NCBI RefSeq assembly: GCF_032854445.1
Contig: NW_027018086.1
Coordinates: forward strand, 1 to 64,000
From: Liolophura sinensis
Taxonomy: Eukaryota > Mollusca > Polyplacophora > Chitonida > Chitonidae
Reading direction: 5' to 3'
Length of the DNA: 64,000 nucleotides
Shown piece after piece: positions 1 through 13,600 of this stretch. Position numbers and translations under genes: made by a program. The first letter of the stretch is position 1. The number at the start of each line of letters is the position of its first letter. Under the pieces are notes generated by a model. The model made no database searches. It saw nothing but the letters and a program-made list of their open reading frames with translations, and was not told the DNA's origin.

Positions 1-3000
1 TGTACATAAAAAACACAAGGTACTTGATACAGTCTGCTGTAAAAAGTATAAACTGAACACTGACCCACTTCAGTAAGCTGCCAAAAGATTTGGAATTGAG
101 CCAGGCATCGGCAGCTGTTGAAAAATTGCAAATTTCCTGGTTTCCATGGAGTAAGAGCCGTTGCTGGGCACGTGATTATGACATCAATGATCATTCAATT
201 TTCACTACAGGCAAAAGTATTAGTCCGAGAGCAACACGGATTGCACCATTCGATTTCTCGTCACAAAATACGTCGGATTAGCCTCTTTCCAGCAGCACTG
301 GAACAGTTTTTCCACTTTTGCATTTTTACCTGGTCTTTTTGTTAATTGAAACCGGCTACACTGTACTCTGTACAATCGCGACTGGTCATTACTATATTCA
401 ACTTTTGACTATAAGTTATGTGCCCTTCGGTAGCCCAGAAGACGTCAAATCTTTGGGCTAAGCCCATTTAACTCACCCAGCAATTGTCTTACTTCTAAGT
501 CCAAGACAATCTCAATGTCTTTATCTACGTGTAAAAAAACCACACCATTTGTACATGAAAAACACAAGGTACTTGATACAGTCTGCTGTAAAAAGTACAA
601 CTGAACACTGACCCACTTCAGTAAGGTGCCAAAAGATTCGGAATTGAGCCAGACATCGGCAGCTGTTGACAAATTGCAAATTTCCCTGGTTTCCATGGAG
701 TAAGAGCCGTTGCTACGCACGTGATTATGGCATAAATGATCATTGAATTGTCGCTACAGCCAAAAGTATTGGTCGGAGAGCAACGCGGACTGCACCATTC
801 GATTTCTCGTCACAAAATACGTCGGATTAGCCTCTTACTAGTAGCACTGGAACAGTTTTTCCACTTTTGCATTTTTGCCTGGTCTTTTTGTTAATTGAAA
901 CCGGCTACACTGTACTCTGTACAATCGCGACTGATCATTACTATATTCAACTTTTGACTATAAGTTATATGCCCTTCGGTAGCCCAGAAAACGTCAAATC
1001 TTTGGGCTAAGCCCATTTAACTCACCCAGCAATTGTCTTACTTCTAAGTCCAAGACAATCTCAATGTCTTTATCTACGTGTAGAAAAACCATACCATTTG
1101 TACATAAAAAACACAAGGTACTTGATACAGTCTGCTGTAAAAAGTACAACTAAACACTGACCCACATTTATAAGGTGCCAAAAGATGCGGAATTGGGCCA
1201 GGCATCGGCAGCTGTTAAAAAATTGCAAATATCCCTGGTTTCATGGAGTAAGAGCCGTTGCTGGGCACGTGATTATGGACATCAATGATCAATGAATTAT
1301 CGCCACAGCCAAAAGTATTGGTCCGAGAGCAACACCATTCGATTTCTGGTCACAAAATACGTCGGATTAGCCTCTTACCAGCAGCACTGGAACAGTTTTT
1401 CCACTTTGCATTTTTTGCCTGGTCTTTTTGTTAATTGAAATCGGCTACACTGTACTCTGTACAATCGCGACTGGTCATTACTATATTCAACTTTTGACTA
1501 TAAGTTATGTGCCCTTCAGTAGCCCAGAAGACCTGAAATCTTTGGGCTAAGCCATTTAACTCACCCAGCAATTGCCTTACTTCTAAGTGCAAGACAATCT
1601 CAATGTCTTTATCTACGTGTAGAAAAACCACACCATTTGTACATGAAAAACACAAGGTACTTGATACAGTCTGCTGTAAAAAGTACAACTGAACACTGAC
1701 AAACTTCAGTAAGGTGCAAAAAGATTCGGAATTGACCCAGGCATCGGCAGCTGTTGACAAATTGCAAATTCCTGGTTTCCATGGAGTAAGAGCCGTTGCT
1801 GGGCACGTGATTATGGCATAAATGATCATTGAATTGTCGCTACAGCCAAAAGTATTGGTCGGAGAGCAACGCGGATTGCACCATTCGATTTCTCGTCACA
1901 AAATACGTCGGATTAGCCTCTTACTAGTAGCACTGGAACAGTTTTTCCACTTTTGCATTTTTGCCTGGTCTTTTTGTTAATTGAATCCGGCTACACTGTA
2001 CTCTGTACAATCGCGACTGGTCATTACTATATTCAACTTTTGACTATAAGTTATATGCCCTTCGGTAGCCCAGAAGACGTCAAATCTTTGGGCTAAGCCC
2101 ATTTAACTCACCCAGCAATTGTCTTACTTCTAAGTCCAAGACAATCTCAATGTCTTTATCTACGTGTAGAAAAACCATACCATTTGTACATGAAAAACAC
2201 AAGGTACTTGATACAGTCTGCTGTAAAAAGTACAACTGAACACTGACCCACTTCAGTAAGCTGCCAAAAGATTTGGAATTGAGCCAGGCATCGGCAGCTG
2301 TTGAAAAATTGCAAATTTCCCTGGTTTCCATGGAGTAAGAGCCGTTGCTGGGCAAGTGATTATAACATAAATGATCATTCAATTGTCACTACAGCCAAAT
2401 GTATTGGTCGGAGAGCAACGCGGTTTGCACCATTCGATTTGTCGTCACAAAATACGTCGGATTAGCCTCTTACCAGCAGCACTGGAACAGTTTTTCCACT
2501 TTTGCATTTTTACCTGGTCTTTTTGTTAATTGAAATCCACTTTTCCACTTTTGCATTTTTGCCTGGTCTTTTTGTTAATTGAAATCGGCTACACTGTACT
2601 CTGTACAATCGCGACTGGTCATTACTATATTCAACTTTTGACTATAAGTTATGTGCCCTTCGGTAGCCCAGAAGACCTGAAATCTTTTGGGCTAAGCCCA
2701 TTTAACTCACCCAGCAATTGCCTTACTTCTAAGTGCAAGACAATCTCAATGTCTTTATCTACGTGTAGAAAAAGCACACCAATTGTACATGAAAAACACA
2801 AGGTACTTGACACAGTCTGCTGTAAAAAAGTACAACTGAACACTGACCCACTTCAGTAAGGTGCCAAAAGATGCGGAATTGAGCCAGGCATCGGCAGCTG
2901 TTGAAAAATTGCAAATTTCCCTGGTTTCCATGGAGTAAGAGCCGTTGCTGGGCACGTGATTATGACATCAATGATCATTCAATTGTCACTACAGGCAAAA

Positions 3001-3230
3001 GTATTAGTCCGAGAGCAACACGGATTGCACCATTCGATTTCTCGTCACAAAATACGTCGGATTAGCCTCTTTCCAGCAGCACTGGAACAGTTTTTCCACT
3101 TTTGCATTTTTACCTGGTCTTTTTGTTAATTTAAACCGGCTACACTGTACTCTGTACAATCGCGACTGGTCATTACTATATTCAACTTTTGACTATAAGT
3201 TATGTGCCCTTCGGTAGCCCAGAAGACCTC
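1..3230. repeat. Array segment, mixed classes
   Basis: Partial copy 1-445 is a hybrid: T-like in the first half (TAAGCTGCC, GATTTGG) and N-like in the second (AGTCCGAGAGCAACACGG). Full copies then start at 446 A, 996 G, 1,536 R, 2,082 T and 2,680 N. The copy at 996 is only 540 bp; about 9 bp is missing around 1,330, where GAGCAACACCATTC replaces the longer GAGCAACGCGG form. The copy at 2,082 contains a 49 bp internal duplication. The A copy at 446 shares CAGACATCGG with those at 4,879 and 7,076, linking this segment to the neighbouring tetramer. Confidence 0.9.
2492..2589. repeat. 49 bp internal tandem duplication
   Basis: The block from TTTTCCACTTTTGC through GTTAATTGAAATC occurs twice, at 2,492-2,540 and 2,541-2,589, which makes this monomer 598 bp. 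The first copy has TTTACCTGG and the second TTTGCCTGG. Both forms are common elsewhere in the array, so the event looks like an out-of-register join between two different monomers rather than simple slippage. No other copy in the window has it. Confidence 0.95.
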
Positions 3231-6200
3231 AAATCTTTGGGCTAAGCCATTTAACTCACCCAGCAATTGTCTTACTTCTAAGTCCAAGACAATCTCAATG
3301 TCTTTATCTACGTGTAGAAAAACCAGACCATTGTACATAAAAAACACAAGGTACTTGATACAGTCTGCTGTAAAAAGTACAACTAAACACTGACCCACAT
3401 TTATAAGGTGCCAAAAGATGCGGAATTGGGCCAGGCATCGGCAGCTGTTAAAAAATTGCAAATTTCCCTGGTTTCCATGGAGTAAGAGCCGTTGCTAGGC
3501 ACGTGATTATGGCATAAATGATCATTGAATTGTCGCTACAGCCAAAAGTATTGGTCGGAGAGCAACGCGGATTGCACCATTCGATTTGTCGTCAAAAAAT
3601 ACGTCGGATTAGCCTCTTACTAGTAGCACTGGAACAGTTTTTCCACTTTTGCATTTTTGCCTGGTCTTTTTGTTAATTGAAATCGGCTACACTGTACTCT
3701 GTACAATCGCGACTGGTCATTACTATATTCAACTTTTGACTATAAGTTATATGCCCTTCGGTAGCCCAGAAGACGTCAAATCTTTGGGCTAAGCCCATTT
3801 AACTCACCCAGCAATTGTCTTACTTCTAAGTCCAAGACAATCTCAATGTCTTTATCTACGTGTAGAAAAACCATACCATTTGTACATGAAAAACACAAGG
3901 TACTTGATACAGTCTGCTGTAAAAAGTACAACTGAACACTGACCCACTTCAGTAAGCTGCCAAAAGATTTGGAATTGAGCCAGGCATCAGCAGCTGTTGA
4001 AAAATTGCAAATTTCCCTGGTTTCCATAGAGTAAGAGCCGTTGCTGGGCAAGTGATTATGACATAAATGATCATTGAATTGTCACTACAGCCAAAAGTAT
4101 TGGTCGGAGAGCAGCGCCGGTTTGCACCATTCGATTTGTCGTCACAAAATACGTCGGATTAGCCTCTTGCCAGCAGCACTGGAACAGTTTTTCCACTTTT
4201 GTATTTTTACCTGGTCTTTTTGTTAATTGAAATCGGCTACACTGTACTCTGTACAATCGGGACTGGTCATTACTATATTCAACTTTTGACTATAAGTTAT
4301 GTGCCCTTCGGTAGCCCAGAAGACGTCAAATCTTTGGGCTAAGCCCATTTAACTCACCCAGCAATTGTCTTACTTCTAAGTCCTAGACAATCTCAATGTC
4401 TTTATCTACGTGTAGAAAAACCACATCATTTGTACATAAAAAAACACAAGGTACTTGATACAGTCTGCTGTAAAAAGTATAACTGACCACAGACCCACAT
4501 GAATAAGGTGCCAAAAGATGCGGAATTGAGCCAGAAATCGGCAGCTGTTGAAAAATTGCAAATTTCCCTGGTCTCCATGGAGTAAGAGCCGTTGCTGGGC
4601 ACGTGAATATGACATCAATGATCATTCAATTTTCACTACAGCCAAAAGTATTGGTCGGAGAGCAACGCGGTTTGCACCAATCGATTTCTCGTCACAAAAT
4701 ACGTCGGATTAGCCTCTTACCAGCAGCAACTGGAACAGTTTTTTCACTTTTGCATTTTTACCTGGTCTTTTTGTTAATTGAAACCGGCTACACTGTACTC
4801 TGTACAATCGCGACTGGTCATTACTATATTCAACTTTTGACTATAAGTTATGTGCCCTTCGGTAGCCCAGAAGACGTCAAATCTTTGGGCTAAGCCCATT
4901 TAACTCACCCAGCAATTGTCTTACTTCTAAGTCCAAGACAATCTCAATGTCTTTATCTACGTGTAAAAAAACCACACCATTTGTACATGAAAAACACAAG
5001 GTACTTGATACAGTCTGCTGTAAAAAGTACAACTGAACACTGACCCACTTCAGTAAGGTGCCAAAAGATTCGGAATTGAGCCAGACATCGGCAGCTGTTG
5101 ACAAATTGCAAATTTCCCTGGTTTCCATGGAGTAAGAGCCGTTGCTACGCACGTGATTATGGCATAAATGATCATTGAATTGTCGCTACAGCCAAAAGTA
5201 TTGGTCGGAGAGCAACGCGGATTGCACCATTCGATTTCTCGTCACAAAATACGTCGGATTAGCCTTTTACTAGTAGCACTGGAACAGTTTTTCCACTTTT
5301 GCATTTTTGCCTGGTCTTTTTGTTAATTGAAACCGGCTACACTGTACTCTGTACAATCGCGACTGATCATTACTATATTCAACTTTTGACTATAAGTTAT
5401 GTGCCCTTCGGTAGCCCAGAAGACCTCAAATCTTTGGGCTAAGCCCATTTAACTCACCCAGCAATTGTCTTACTTCTAAGTCCAAGACAATCTCAATGTC
5501 TTTATCTACGTGTAGAAAAACCAGACCATTTGTACATAAAAAACACAAGGTACTTGATACAGTCTGCTGTAAAAAGTACAACTAAACACTGACCCACATT
5601 TATAAGGTGCCAAAAGATGCGGAATTGGGCCAGGCATCGGCAGCTGTTAAAAAATTGCAAATTTCCCTGGTTTCCATGGAGTAAGAGCCGTTGCTAGGCA
5701 CGTGATTATGGCATAAATGATCATTGAATTGTCGCTACAGCCAAAAGTATTGGTCGGAGAGCAACGCGGATTGCACCATTCGATTTGTCGTCAAAAAATA
5801 CGTCGGATTAGCCTCTTACTAGTAGCACTGGAACAGTTTTTCCACTTTTGCATTTTTGCCTGGTCTTTTTGTTAATTGAAATCGGCTACACTGTACTCTG
5901 TACAATCGCGACTGGTCATTACTATATTCAACTTTTGACTATAAGTTATATGCCCTTCGGTAGCCCAGAAGACGTCAAATCTTTGGGCTAAGCCCATTTA
6001 ACTCACCCAGCAATTGTCTTACTTCTAAGTCCAAGACAATCTCAATGTCTTTATCTACGTGTAGAAAAACCATACCATTTGTACATGAAAAACACAAGGT
6101 ACTTGATACAGTCTGCTGTAAAAAGTACAACTGAACACTGACCCACTTCAGTAAGCTGCCAAAAGATTTGGAATTGAGCCAGGCATCAGCAGCTGTTGAA

Positions 6201-7624
6201 AAATTGCAAATTTCCCTGGTTTCCATAGAGTAAGAGCCGTTGCTGGGCAAGTGATTATGACATAAATGATCATTGAATTGTCACTACAGCCAAAAGTATT
6301 GGTCGGAGAGCAGCGCGGTTTGCACCATTCGATTTGTCGTCACAAAATACGTCGGATTAGCCTCTTACCAGCAGCACTGGAACAGTTTTTCCACTTTTGT
6401 ATTTTTACCTGGTCTTTTTGTTAATTGAAATCGGCTACACTGTACTCTGTACAATCGGGACTGGTCATTACTATATTCAACTTTTGACTATAAGTTATGT
6501 GCCCTTCGGTAGCCCAGAAGACGTCAAATCTTTGGGCTAAGCCCATTTAACTCACCCAGCAATTGTCTTACTTCTAAGTCCTAGACAATCTCAATGTCTT
6601 TATCTACGTGTAGAAAAACCACACCATTTGTACATAAAAAACACAAGGTACTTGATACAGTCTGCTGTAAAAAGTATAACTGACCACAGACCCACATGAA
6701 TAAGGTGCCAAAAGATGCGGAATTGAGCCAGAAATCGGCAGCTGTTGAAAAATTGCAAATTTCCCTGGTCTCCATGGAGTAAGAGCCGTTGCTGGGCACG
6801 TGAATATGACATCAATGATCATTCAATTTTCACTACAGCCAAAAGTATTGGTCGGAGAGCAACGCGGTTTGCACCAATCGATTTCTCGTCACAAAATACG
6901 TCGGATTAGCCTCTTACCAGCAGCAACTGGAACAGTTTTTTCACTTTTGCATTTTTACCTGGTCTTTTTGTTAATTGAAACCGGCTACACTGTACTCTGT
7001 ACAATCGCGACTGGTCATTACTATATTCAACTTTTGACTATAAGTTATGTGCCCTTCGGTAGCCCAGAAGACGTCAAATCTTTGGGCTAAGCCCATTTAA
7101 CTCACCCAGCAATTGTCTTACTTCTAAGTCCAAGACAATCTCAATGTCTTTATCTACGTGTAAAAAAACCACACCATTTGTACATGAAAAACACAAGGTA
7201 CTTGATACAGTCTGCTGTAAAAAGTACAACTGAACACTGACCCACTTCAGTAAGGTGCCAAAAGATTCGGAATTGAGCCAGACATCGGCAGCTGTTGACA
7301 AATTGCAAATTTCCCTGGTTTCCATGGAGTAAGAGCCGTTGCTACGCACGTGATTATGGCATAAATGATCATTGAATTGTCGCTACAGCCAAAAGTATTG
7401 GTCGGAGAGCAACGCGGATTGCACCATTCGATTTCTCGTCACAAAATACGTCGGATTAGCCTTTTACTAGTAGCACTGGAACAGTTTTTCCACTTTTGCA
7501 TTTTTGCCTGGTCTTTTTGTTAATTGAAACCGGCTACACTGTACTCTGTACAATCGCGACTGATCATTACTATATTCAACTTTTGACTATAAGTTATATG
7601 CCCTTCGGTAGCCCAGAAAACGTC
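3231..7624. repeat. Higher-order repeat: tetramer G-T-C-A, two copies
   Basis: Monomers start at 3,231 G, 3,778 T, 4,328 C, 4,879 A, then 5,428 G, 5,977 T, 6,526 C, 7,076 A. Corresponding starts are 2,197-2,199 bp apart. The copies share private variants rare or absent elsewhere: CATCAGCAG and CCATAGAG in T, AATCGGGACTGG at the end of T, CTGGTCTCCATGG and a six-T CAGTTTTTTCAC in C, CAGACATCGG and CCTTTTACTAG in A. Differences are few, for example GCGCCGG near 4,115 against GCGCGG in the second copy. Sharing of many private changes indicates a recent four-monomer duplication. Confidence 0.93.
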
Positions 7625-10600
7625 AAATCTTTGGGCTAAGCCCATTTAACTCACCCAGCAATTGTCTTACTTCTAAGTCCAAGACAATCTCAATGTCTTT
7701 ATCTACGTGTAGAAAAACCATACCATTTGTACATAAAAAACACAAGGTACTTGATACAGTCTGCTGTAAAAAGTACAACTAAACACTGACCCACATTTAT
7801 AAAGTGCCAAAAGATGCGGAATTGGGCCAGGCATCGGCAGCTGTTAAAAAATTGCAAATTTCCCTGGTTTCCATGGAGTAAGAGCCTTTGCTGGGCACGT
7901 GATTATGACATCAATGATCAATGAATTATCGCCACAGCCAAAAGTATTGGTCCGAGAGCAACGCGGTTTGCACCATTCGATTTCTCGTCACAAAATACGT
8001 CGGATTAGCCTCTTACCAGCAGCACTGGAACAGTTTTTCCACTTTTGCATTTTTGCCTGGTCTTTTTGTTAATTGAAATCGGCTACACTGTACTCTGTAC
8101 AATCGCGACTGGTCATTACTATATTCAACTTTTGACTATAAGTTATGTGCCCTTCGGTAGCCCAGAAGACGTCAAATCTTTGGGCTAAGCCCATTTAACT
8201 CACCCAGCAATTGTCTTACTTCTAAGTCCAAGACAATTTCAATGTCTTTATCTACGTGTAAAAAAACCAGACCATTTGTACATGAAAAACACAAGGTACT
8301 TGATACAGTCTGCTGTAAAAAGTACAACTGAACACTGACCCACTTCAGTAAGGTGCCAAAAGATTCGGAATTGAGCCAGGCATCGGCAGCTGTTGACAAA
8401 TTGCAAATTTCCCTGGTTTCCATGGAGTAAGAGCCGTTGCTACGCACGTGATTATGGCATAAATGATCATTGAATTGTCGCTACAGCCAAAAGTATTGGT
8501 CGGAGAGCAACGCGGATTGCACCATTCGATTTCTCGTCACAAAATACGTCGGATTAGCCTCTTACTAGTAGCACTGGAACAGTTTTTCCACTTTAGCATT
8601 TTTGCCTGGTCTTTTTGTTAATTGAAACCGGCTACACTGTACTCTGTACAATCGCGACTGGTCATTACTATATTCAACTTTTGACTATAAGTTATATGCC
8701 CTTCGATAGCCCAGAAGACGTCAAATCTTTGGGCTAAGCCCATTTAACTCACCCAGCAATTGTCTTACTTCTAAGTCCAAGACAATCTCAATGTCTTTAT
8801 CTACGTGTAGAAAAACCATACCATTTGTACATGAAAAACACAAGGTACTTGATACAGTCTGCTGTAAAAAGTACAACTGAACACTGACCCACTTCAGTAA
8901 GCTGCCAAAAGATTTGGAATTGAGCCAGGCATCGGCAGCCGTTGAAAAATTGCAAATTTCCCTGGTTTCCATGGAGTAAGAGCCGTTGCTGGGCAAGTGA
9001 TTATGACATAAATGATCATTCATATGTCACTACAGCCAAAAGTATTGGTCGGAGAGCAGCGCGGTTTGCACCATTCGATTCGTCGTCACAAAATACGTCG
9101 GATTAGCCTCTTACCAGCAGCACTGGAACAGTTTTTCCACTTTTGCATTTTTACCTGGTCTTTTTGTTAATTGAAATCGGCTACACTGTACTCTGTACAA
9201 TCGCGACTGGTCATTACTATATTCAACTTTTGACTATAAGTTATGTGCCCTTCGGTAGCCCAGAAGACGTCAAATCTTTGGGCTAAGCCCATTTAACTCA
9301 CCCAGCAATTGTCTTACTTCTAAGTCCTAGACAATCTCAATGTCTTTATCTACGTGTAGAAAAACCACACCATTTGTACATAAAAAACACAAGGTACTTG
9401 ATACAGTCTGCTGTAAAAAGTATAACTGACCACAGACCCACATGAATAAGGTGCCAAAAGATGCGGAATTGAGCCAGAAATCGGCAGCTGTTGAAAAATT
9501 GCAAATTTCCCTGGTTTCCATGGAGTAAGAGCCGTTGCTGGGCACGTGAATATGACATAAATGATCATTCAATTTTCACTACAGCCAAAAGTATTGGTCG
9601 GAGAGCAACGCGGTTTGCCCCATTCGATTTCTCGTCACAAAATACGTCGGATTAGCCTCTTACCAGCAGCACTGGAACAGTTTTTCCACTTTTGCATTTT
9701 TGCCTGGTCTTTTTGTTAATTGAAATCGGCTACACTGTACTCTGTACAATCGCGACTGGTCATTACTATATTCAACTTTTGACTATAAGTTATGTGCCCT
9801 TCGGTAGCCCAGAAGACCTGAAATCTTTGGGCTAAGCCCATTTAACTCACCCAGCAATTGCCTTACTTCTAAGTGCAAGACAATCTCAATGTCTTTATCT
9901 ACGTGTAGAAAAACCACAGCAATTGTACATGAAAAACACAAGGTACTTGATACAGTCTGCTGTAAAAAGTACAACTGAACACTGACCCACTTCAGTAAGG
10001 TGCCAAAAGATGCGGAATTGAGCCAGGCATCGGCAGCTGTTGAAAAATTGCAAATTTCCCTGGTTTCCATGGAGTAAGAGCCGTTGCTGGGCACGTGATT
10101 ATGACATAAATGATCATTCAATTGTCACTACAGGCAAAAGTATTAGTCCGAGAGCAACACGGATTGCACCATTCGATTTCTCGTCACAAAATACGTCGGA
10201 TTAGCCTCTTACCAGCAGTAACTGGAACAGTTTTTCCACTTTTGCATTTTTACCTGGTCTTTTTGTTAATTGAAATCGGCTACACTGTACTCTGTACAAT
10301 CGCGACTGGTCATTACTATATTCAACTTTTGACTATAAGTTATGTGCCCTTCGGTAGCCCAGAAGACGTCAAATCTTTGGGCTAAGCCCATTTAACTCAC
10401 CCAGGAATTGCCTTACTTCTAAGTGCAAGACAATCTCAATGTCTTTATCTACGTGTAGAAAAACCAGACCATTTGTACAAAAAAACACAAGGTACTTGAT
10501 ACAGTCTGCTGTAAAAAGTACAACTGAACACAGAACCACATGAATAAGGTGCCAAAAGATGCGGAATTGAGCCAGGCATCGGCAGCTGTTGACAAATTGC

Positions 10601-13600
10601 AAATTTCCCTGGTTTCCATGGAGTAAGAGCCGTTGCTACGAACTTTTTTATGACATAAATGATCATTCAATTGTCGCTACAGCCAAAAGTATTGGTCGGA
10701 GAGCAACGCGGATTGCACCATTCGATTTCTCGTCACAAAATACGTCGGATTAGCCTCTTACTAGTAGCACTGGAACAGTTTTTCCACTTTTGCATTTTTA
10801 CCTGGTCTTTTTGTTAATTGAAACCGGCTACACTGTACTCTGTACAATCGCGACTGGTCATTACTATATTCAACTTTTGACTATAAGTTATGTGCCCTTC
10901 GGTAGCCCAGAAGACGTCAAATCTTTGGGCTAAGCCCATTTAACTCACCCAGCAATTGTCTTACTTCTAAGTCCTAGACAATCTCAATGTCTTTATCTCC
11001 GTGTAGAAAAAAAACACCATTTGTACATAAAAAACACAAGGTACTTGATACAGTCTGCTGTAAAAAGTACAACTGAACACTGACCCACTTCAGTAAGGTG
11101 CCAAAAGATTCGAAATTGAGCCAGGCATCGGCAGCTGTTGACAAATTGCAAATTTCCCTGGTTTCCATGGAGTAAGAGCCGTTGCTGGGCACGTTATTAT
11201 GACATAAATGATCATTCAATTGTCGCTACAGCCAAAAGTATTGGTCGGAGAGCAACGCGGATTGCACCATTCGATTTTTCGTCACAAAATACGTCGGATT
11301 AGCCTCTTACTAGTAGCACTGGAACAGTTTTACCACTTTTGCATTTTTACCTGGTCTTTTTGTTAATTGAAACCGGCTACACTGTACTCTGTACAATCGC
11401 GACTGGTCATTACTATATTCAACTTTTGACTATATGTTATGTGCCCTTCGGTAGCCCAGAAGACGTCAAATCTTTGGGCTAAGCCCATTTAACTCACCCA
11501 GCAATTGTCTTACTTCTAAGTCCAAGACAATATCAATGTCTTTATCTACGTGTAAAAAAACCACACCATTTGTACATAAAAACACAAGGTACTTGATACA
11601 GTCTGCTGTAAAAAGTACAACTGAACACTGACCCACTTCAGTAAGGTGCCAAAAGATTCGGAATTGAGCCAGGCATCGGCAGCTGTTGACAAATTGCAAA
11701 TTTCCCTGGTTTCCATGGAGTAAGAGCCGTTGCTACGCACGTGATTATGGCATAAATGATCATTGAATTGTCGCTACAGCCAAAAGTATTTTTCGGAGAG
11801 CAACGCGGATTGCACCATTCGATTTCTCGTCACAAAATACGTCGGATTAGCCTCTTACCAGCAGCACTGGAACAGTTTTTCCACTTTTGCATTTTTACCT
11901 GGTCTTTTTGTTAATTGAAATCGGCTACACTGTACTCTGTACAATCGCGACTGGTCATTACTATATTCAACTTTTGACTATAAGTTATGTGCCCTTCGGT
12001 AGCCCGGAAGACGTCAAATCTTTGGGCTAATCCCATTTAACTCACCCAGCAATTGTCTTACTTCTAAGTCCTAGACAATCTCAATGTCTTTATCTACGTG
12101 TAGAAAAACCACACATTTGTACATTAAAAACACAAGGTACTTGATACAGTCTGCTGTAAAAAGTATAAACTGACCACAGACCCACATGAATAAGGTGCCA
12201 AAAGATGCGGAATTGAGCCAGAAATCGGCAGCTGTTGAAAAATTGCAAATTTCCCTGGTTTCCATGGAGTAAGAGCCGTTGCTGGGCACGTGAATATGAC
12301 ATCAATGATCATTCAATTTTCACTACAGCCAAAAGTATTGGTCGGAGAGCAACGCGGTTTGCACCAATCGATTTATCGTCACAAAATACGTCGAATTAGC
12401 CTGTTACCAGCAGCACTAGGACAGTTTTTCCACTTTTGCATTTTTGCCTGGTCTTTTTGTTAATTGAAATCGGCTACACTGTACTCTGTACAATCGCGAC
12501 TGGTCATTACTATATTCAACTTTTGACTATAAGTTATGTGCCCTTCGGTAGCCCGGAAGACGTCAAATCTTTGGGCTAATCCCATTTAACTCACCCAGCA
12601 ATTGTCTTACTTCTAAGTCCTAGACAATCTCAATGTCTTTATCTACGTGTAGAAAAACCACACCATTTGTACATAAAAAACACAAGGTACTTGATACAGT
12701 CTGCTGTAAAAAGTATAACTGACCACAAACCCACATGAATAAGGTGCCAAAAGATGCGGACTTGAGCCAGAAATCGACAGCTGTTGAAAAATTGCAAATT
12801 TCCCTGGTTTCCATGGAGTAAGAGCCGTTGCTGGGCACGTGAATATAACATCAATGATCATTCAATTTTAGCTACAGCCAAAAGTATTGGTCGGAGAGCA
12901 ACGCGGTTTGCACCATTCGATTTCTCGTCACAAAAATACGTCGGATTAGCCTCTTACCAGCAGCACTGGAACAGTTTTTCCACTTTTGCATTTTTGCCTG
13001 GTCTTTTTGTTAATTGGAATCGGCTACACTGTACTCTGTACAATCGCGACTGGTCATTACTATATTCAACTTTTGACTATAAGTTATGTGCCCTTCAGTA
13101 GCCCAGAAGACCTCAAATCTTTGGGCTAAGCCCATTTAACTCACCCAGCAATTGCCTTACTTCTAAGTGCAAGACAATCTCAATGTCTTTATCTACGTGT
13201 AGAAAAACCACACCATTTGTACATGAAAAAACACAAGTACTTGATACAGTCTGCTGTAAAAAGTACAACTGAACACTGACAAACTTCAATAAGGTGCAAA
13301 AAGATTCGGAATTGACCCAGGCATCGGCAGCTGTTGACAAATTGCAAATTTCCTGGTTTCCATGGAGTAAGAGCCGTTGCTACGCACGTGATTATGGCAT
13401 AAATGATCATTGAATTGTCGCTACAGCCAAAAGTATTGGTCGGAGAGCAACGCGGATTGCACCATTCGATTTCTCGTCACAAAATACGTCGGATTAGCCT
13501 TTTACTAGTAGCACTGGAACAGTTTTTCCACTTTTGCATTTTTGCCTGGTCTTTTTGTTAATTGAAACCGGCTACACTGTACTCTGTACAATCGCGACTG

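Noticed and set aside
445-720. Possible protein-coding gene on the minus strand (91 codons, repeated at 4,877, 7,074, 24,098, 29,040 and elsewhere)
   Set aside because: It is the same open stretch of the satellite monomer read again in each copy. Many copies are frameshifted or stopped (TCCTAGAC in classes C and Y), it has no recognisable domain, and variation is not biased to synonymous sites.
629-785. Internal sub-repeat: GCCAAAAGATTCGG against GCCAAAAGTATTGGTCGG about 130 bp apart, or a 3 x 183 bp substructure
   Set aside because: Similarity is limited to about 15 bases and does not extend; no matching third unit is seen.
10110-10385. Plus-strand 91-codon frame with two hydrophobic stretches that could look like a small membrane protein
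   Set aside because: Open only in monomers with an extra A in AGCAGCAACTGG; closed or shifted in most copies. No coding signature beyond openness.
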